DNA from: Aeromonas hydrophila subsp. hydrophila ATCC 7966
GTDB taxonomy: Bacteria > Pseudomonadota > Gammaproteobacteria > Enterobacterales > Aeromonadaceae
Direction of reading: 5' to 3'
Length of the DNA: 64,000 nt
Assembly: GCF_000014805.1 (NCBI RefSeq)
Contig: NC_008570.1
Coordinates: 4,388,501 to 4,452,500, forward strand
The notes beneath the pieces were generated by a model. The model was not told the DNA's origin, searched no databases, and saw only the letters and a program-made list of their open reading frames with translations. Of this stretch, positions 60,019-64,000 are shown piece by piece. The translations under genes were made by a program, and so were the position numbers. Numbering within the stretch: position 1 is the stretch's first letter; every line of letters starts with the position of its first letter.

Positions 60019-60038
60019 AACTTGTCCTGAAAGTGTGA

Positions 60039-60054
60039 AGGAAATCGTTTGCTT
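60039..60054 (-). promoter_or_regulatory. PurR box upstream of ghxP
   Basis: On the minus strand AAGCAAACGATTTCCT matches the PurR consensus ANGCAAACGTTTTCNT at all but one defined position. It is 21 bp before the ghxP start, a position where PurR would block transcription. Confidence 0.75.
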
Positions 60055-60244
60055 TCGTGGCGCGCAAAATAGCAAGAATTTGTCGGAATTGCAGCGAATT
60101 CCCTGACTTTTTCATCAAAATGGTCGTAATCGTTCTCGTTCGGACACGGATCTGCTTGCCTGCCTGTCACGGATCTCACCTTTACCCACCAGGCTCGCTC
60201 CTATACTGCAGAGAACCACTCGCACTGCCAGACGGGAGATACCC

Positions 60245-60577
60245 ATGCACACGCGCAATCTGCTGAACGATATTCCCTCGCCACTGCCTACCGAACTCTT
60301 TCAGGATCTGGTCAGCACCAACCACCTGCGGATCGAACGCATCCTCTCCCGCGGTCATCACACCGCCCCGGGAGAGTGGTACGATCAGGATGAGCATGAG
60401 TGGATCCTGGTAGTACAGGGGGAAGCCAGCCTGCTGTTCATCGACCCACAAACCCAGCAACAGCAGCTGGTACAACTGGGCCCTGGCGATCACATCAATA
60501 TTCCTGCCCGCCAGAAACACCGGGTGGAATGGACCCATCCCGACATGACCACCGTCTGGCTCTGCGTGTTTTACTGA
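60245..60577 (+). CDS. Cupin-domain protein
   Basis: 110 residues, one small beta-barrel cupin domain. The metal-site pattern is present: HEWILVVQGEASLLF in motif 1 and GDHINIPARQKHRV in motif 2. Small single-domain cupins include isomerases, dioxygenases and ligand sensors; the role here is unknown. It is monocistronic and divergent from ghxP. Confidence 0.82.
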   Translation: MHTRNLLNDIPSPLPTELFQDLVSTNHLRIERILSRGHHTAPGEWYDQDEHEWILVVQGEASLLFIDPQTQQQQLVQLGPGDHINIPARQKHRVEWTHPDMTTVWLCVFY

Positions 60578-60631
60578 GTCGTATGAGGACAAAAGAGGAA
60601 ATTCGGGGAAATGAGTACGGTGTCGGAAACG

Positions 60632-60660
60632 AAAAAAAGCCCAGTCGTTAGACTGGGCTT
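60632..60660 (-). terminator. Terminator of the rrn operon
   Basis: A 10-bp stem AAGCCCAGTC and its complement with a 4-nt loop; on the minus strand it is followed by seven T. It lies 10 bp beyond the tRNA-Asp 3' end and marks the end of the leftward rrn transcript. Confidence 0.9.
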
Positions 60661-60669
60661 CTTAAGTAG

Positions 60670-60746
60670 TGGCGGAGCGGACGGGACTCGAACCCGCGAC
60701 CCCCGGCGTGACAGGCCGGTATTCTAACCGACTGAACTACCGCTCC
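60670..60746 (-). tRNA. tRNA-Asp (anticodon GTC)
   Basis: 77 nt with encoded CCA. Acceptor stem GGAGCGG/CCGCTCC, D-loop AGTCGGTTAGA, anticodon loop CCTGTCACG (GTC) and the T-arm GGTTCGAGTCC are all standard and almost identical to E. coli tRNA-Asp. It is the distal tRNA of the rrn operon. Confidence 0.97.
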
Positions 60747-60844
60747 GCTGTCTGGTTAGCTTTTTGCTAAATTGTCTGCCGCTTCATTGAGGTGTCATCC
60801 TCGCAGCCAGTAATGTGATTCTTCACATCACTGTTTGATTGGGT

Positions 60845-60961
60845 GCCTGGCAGTGTCCTACTCTCGCATGGCGAATGCCACACTACCATCGGCGCTACCG
60901 CGTTTCACTTCTGAGTTCGGCAAGGGATCAGGTGGTTCCACGGCGCTATGGCCGCCAGGCA
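60845..60961 (-). rRNA. rrf: 5S ribosomal RNA
   Basis: About 117 nt. The ends pair as GCCTGGCGGCC and its complement, and the internal CCGAACTCAGAAGTGAAAC and GATGGTAGTGTGG segments are the conserved 5S features. It lies between 23S and tRNA-Asp, read leftward. Confidence 0.96.
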
Positions 60962-61038
60962 AATTCTTCAATCTGAGAAAGCTGACATAAGTAGTTTCGT
61001 ATTTGTCACAAGGCTCGAAACACTTCTTGGGTGTTGTA

Positions 61039-63926
<2,888 letters not shown>

Positions 63927-64000
63927 ATACAACCCCAAGAAGTGTCGGTGAAACCGACGCAGCTTGTTGTCGTACAACAAGGACCAAATAAAATTTGGTT
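63927..64000 (-). other. 16S-23S spacer, distal end
   Basis: Sequence upstream of 23S in the leftward rrn transcript. It starts with the processing-stem strand complementary to the 23S 3' flank. No tRNA is visible in these 74 bp; the rest of the spacer and 16S lie beyond the window. Confidence 0.7.

Overview
The window looks like chromosomal DNA of an Aeromonas-type gammaproteobacterium. The coding sequence is GC-rich. recC-recB-recD lie directly together with no ptrA between recC and recB. There is a Vibrio IrgA-like catecholate receptor, an E. coli-like dhaKLM/dhaR/gldA locus, and an rrn operon with a trailing tRNA-Asp. No phage, transposase, integrase or CRISPR array was seen. The species assignment is inference from gene content.

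Layout. 1-4.6 kb: ssb, an orphan periplasmic binding protein, a 40-residue basic protein, a CDF metal exporter, a small charged protein and a cold-shock protein. 4.8-8.5 kb: a Fur-box-preceded IrgA-like receptor and a periplasmic-sensor diguanylate cyclase. 8.5-12.1 kb: a two-component pair (read leftward) facing two small exported proteins, with a duplicated 61-bp promoter block. 12.1-15.2 kb: an exported BamE/OmlA-like protein, a PAS-GGDEF cyclase, an AraC regulator and a VOC protein. 15.4-16.5 kb: an AT-rich orphan membrane protein beside palindromic repeats. 16.5-25.6 kb: recCBD. 25.8-28.4 kb: a yhaJ/yhaK/DoxX set with a small secreted protein. 28.9-29.7 kb: an HTH regulator. 29.7-36.0 kb: a PhnR-like regulator divergent from a six-gene uptake and hydrolysis operon, with two divergent Pho boxes between them. 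36-40.9 kb: a GGDEF protein with a GGEEL motif, membrane proteins, an AraC-GyrI protein and a YhhY-like acetyltransferase. 40.9-48.7 kb: catalase, a tandem-duplicated 35-codon gene with one dead copy, a DUF1496-like protein, a lipoprotein with seven 23-residue repeats, a second orphan binding protein, a NUDIX-PAP2 fusion and YdiK. 48.9-50.1 kb: a second AT-rich orphan gene. 50.5-52.7 kb: a Tat-exported deiminase and a LysR regulator. 52.7-58.6 kb: dhaR, gldA, dhaM, dhaL, dhaK. 58.7-60.6 kb: ghxP with a PurR box, and a cupin. 60.6-64 kb: the end of an rrn operon read leftward (complete 23S, 5S, tRNA-Asp, terminator).

How the genes work together. The Pho-box operon probably imports an intact organophosphorus solute (binding protein, two permeases, ATPase) and cleaves it in the cytoplasm with an alkaline-phosphatase-superfamily enzyme and a HAD phosphatase. 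The dha locus turns glycerol into dihydroxyacetone (GldA) and phosphorylates it at PTS expense (DhaKLM), under DhaR and a pair of GTTTCA/TGAAAC palindromes. The YhaJ cluster is probably a quinone or electrophile response unit. Three GGDEF proteins and two lone periplasmic binding proteins indicate heavy environmental sensing.

The most promising leads for something undescribed are the Pho-box operon, the duplicated promoter block with its small exported proteins, the two AT-rich orphan genes next to related palindromes, and the repeat lipoprotein.
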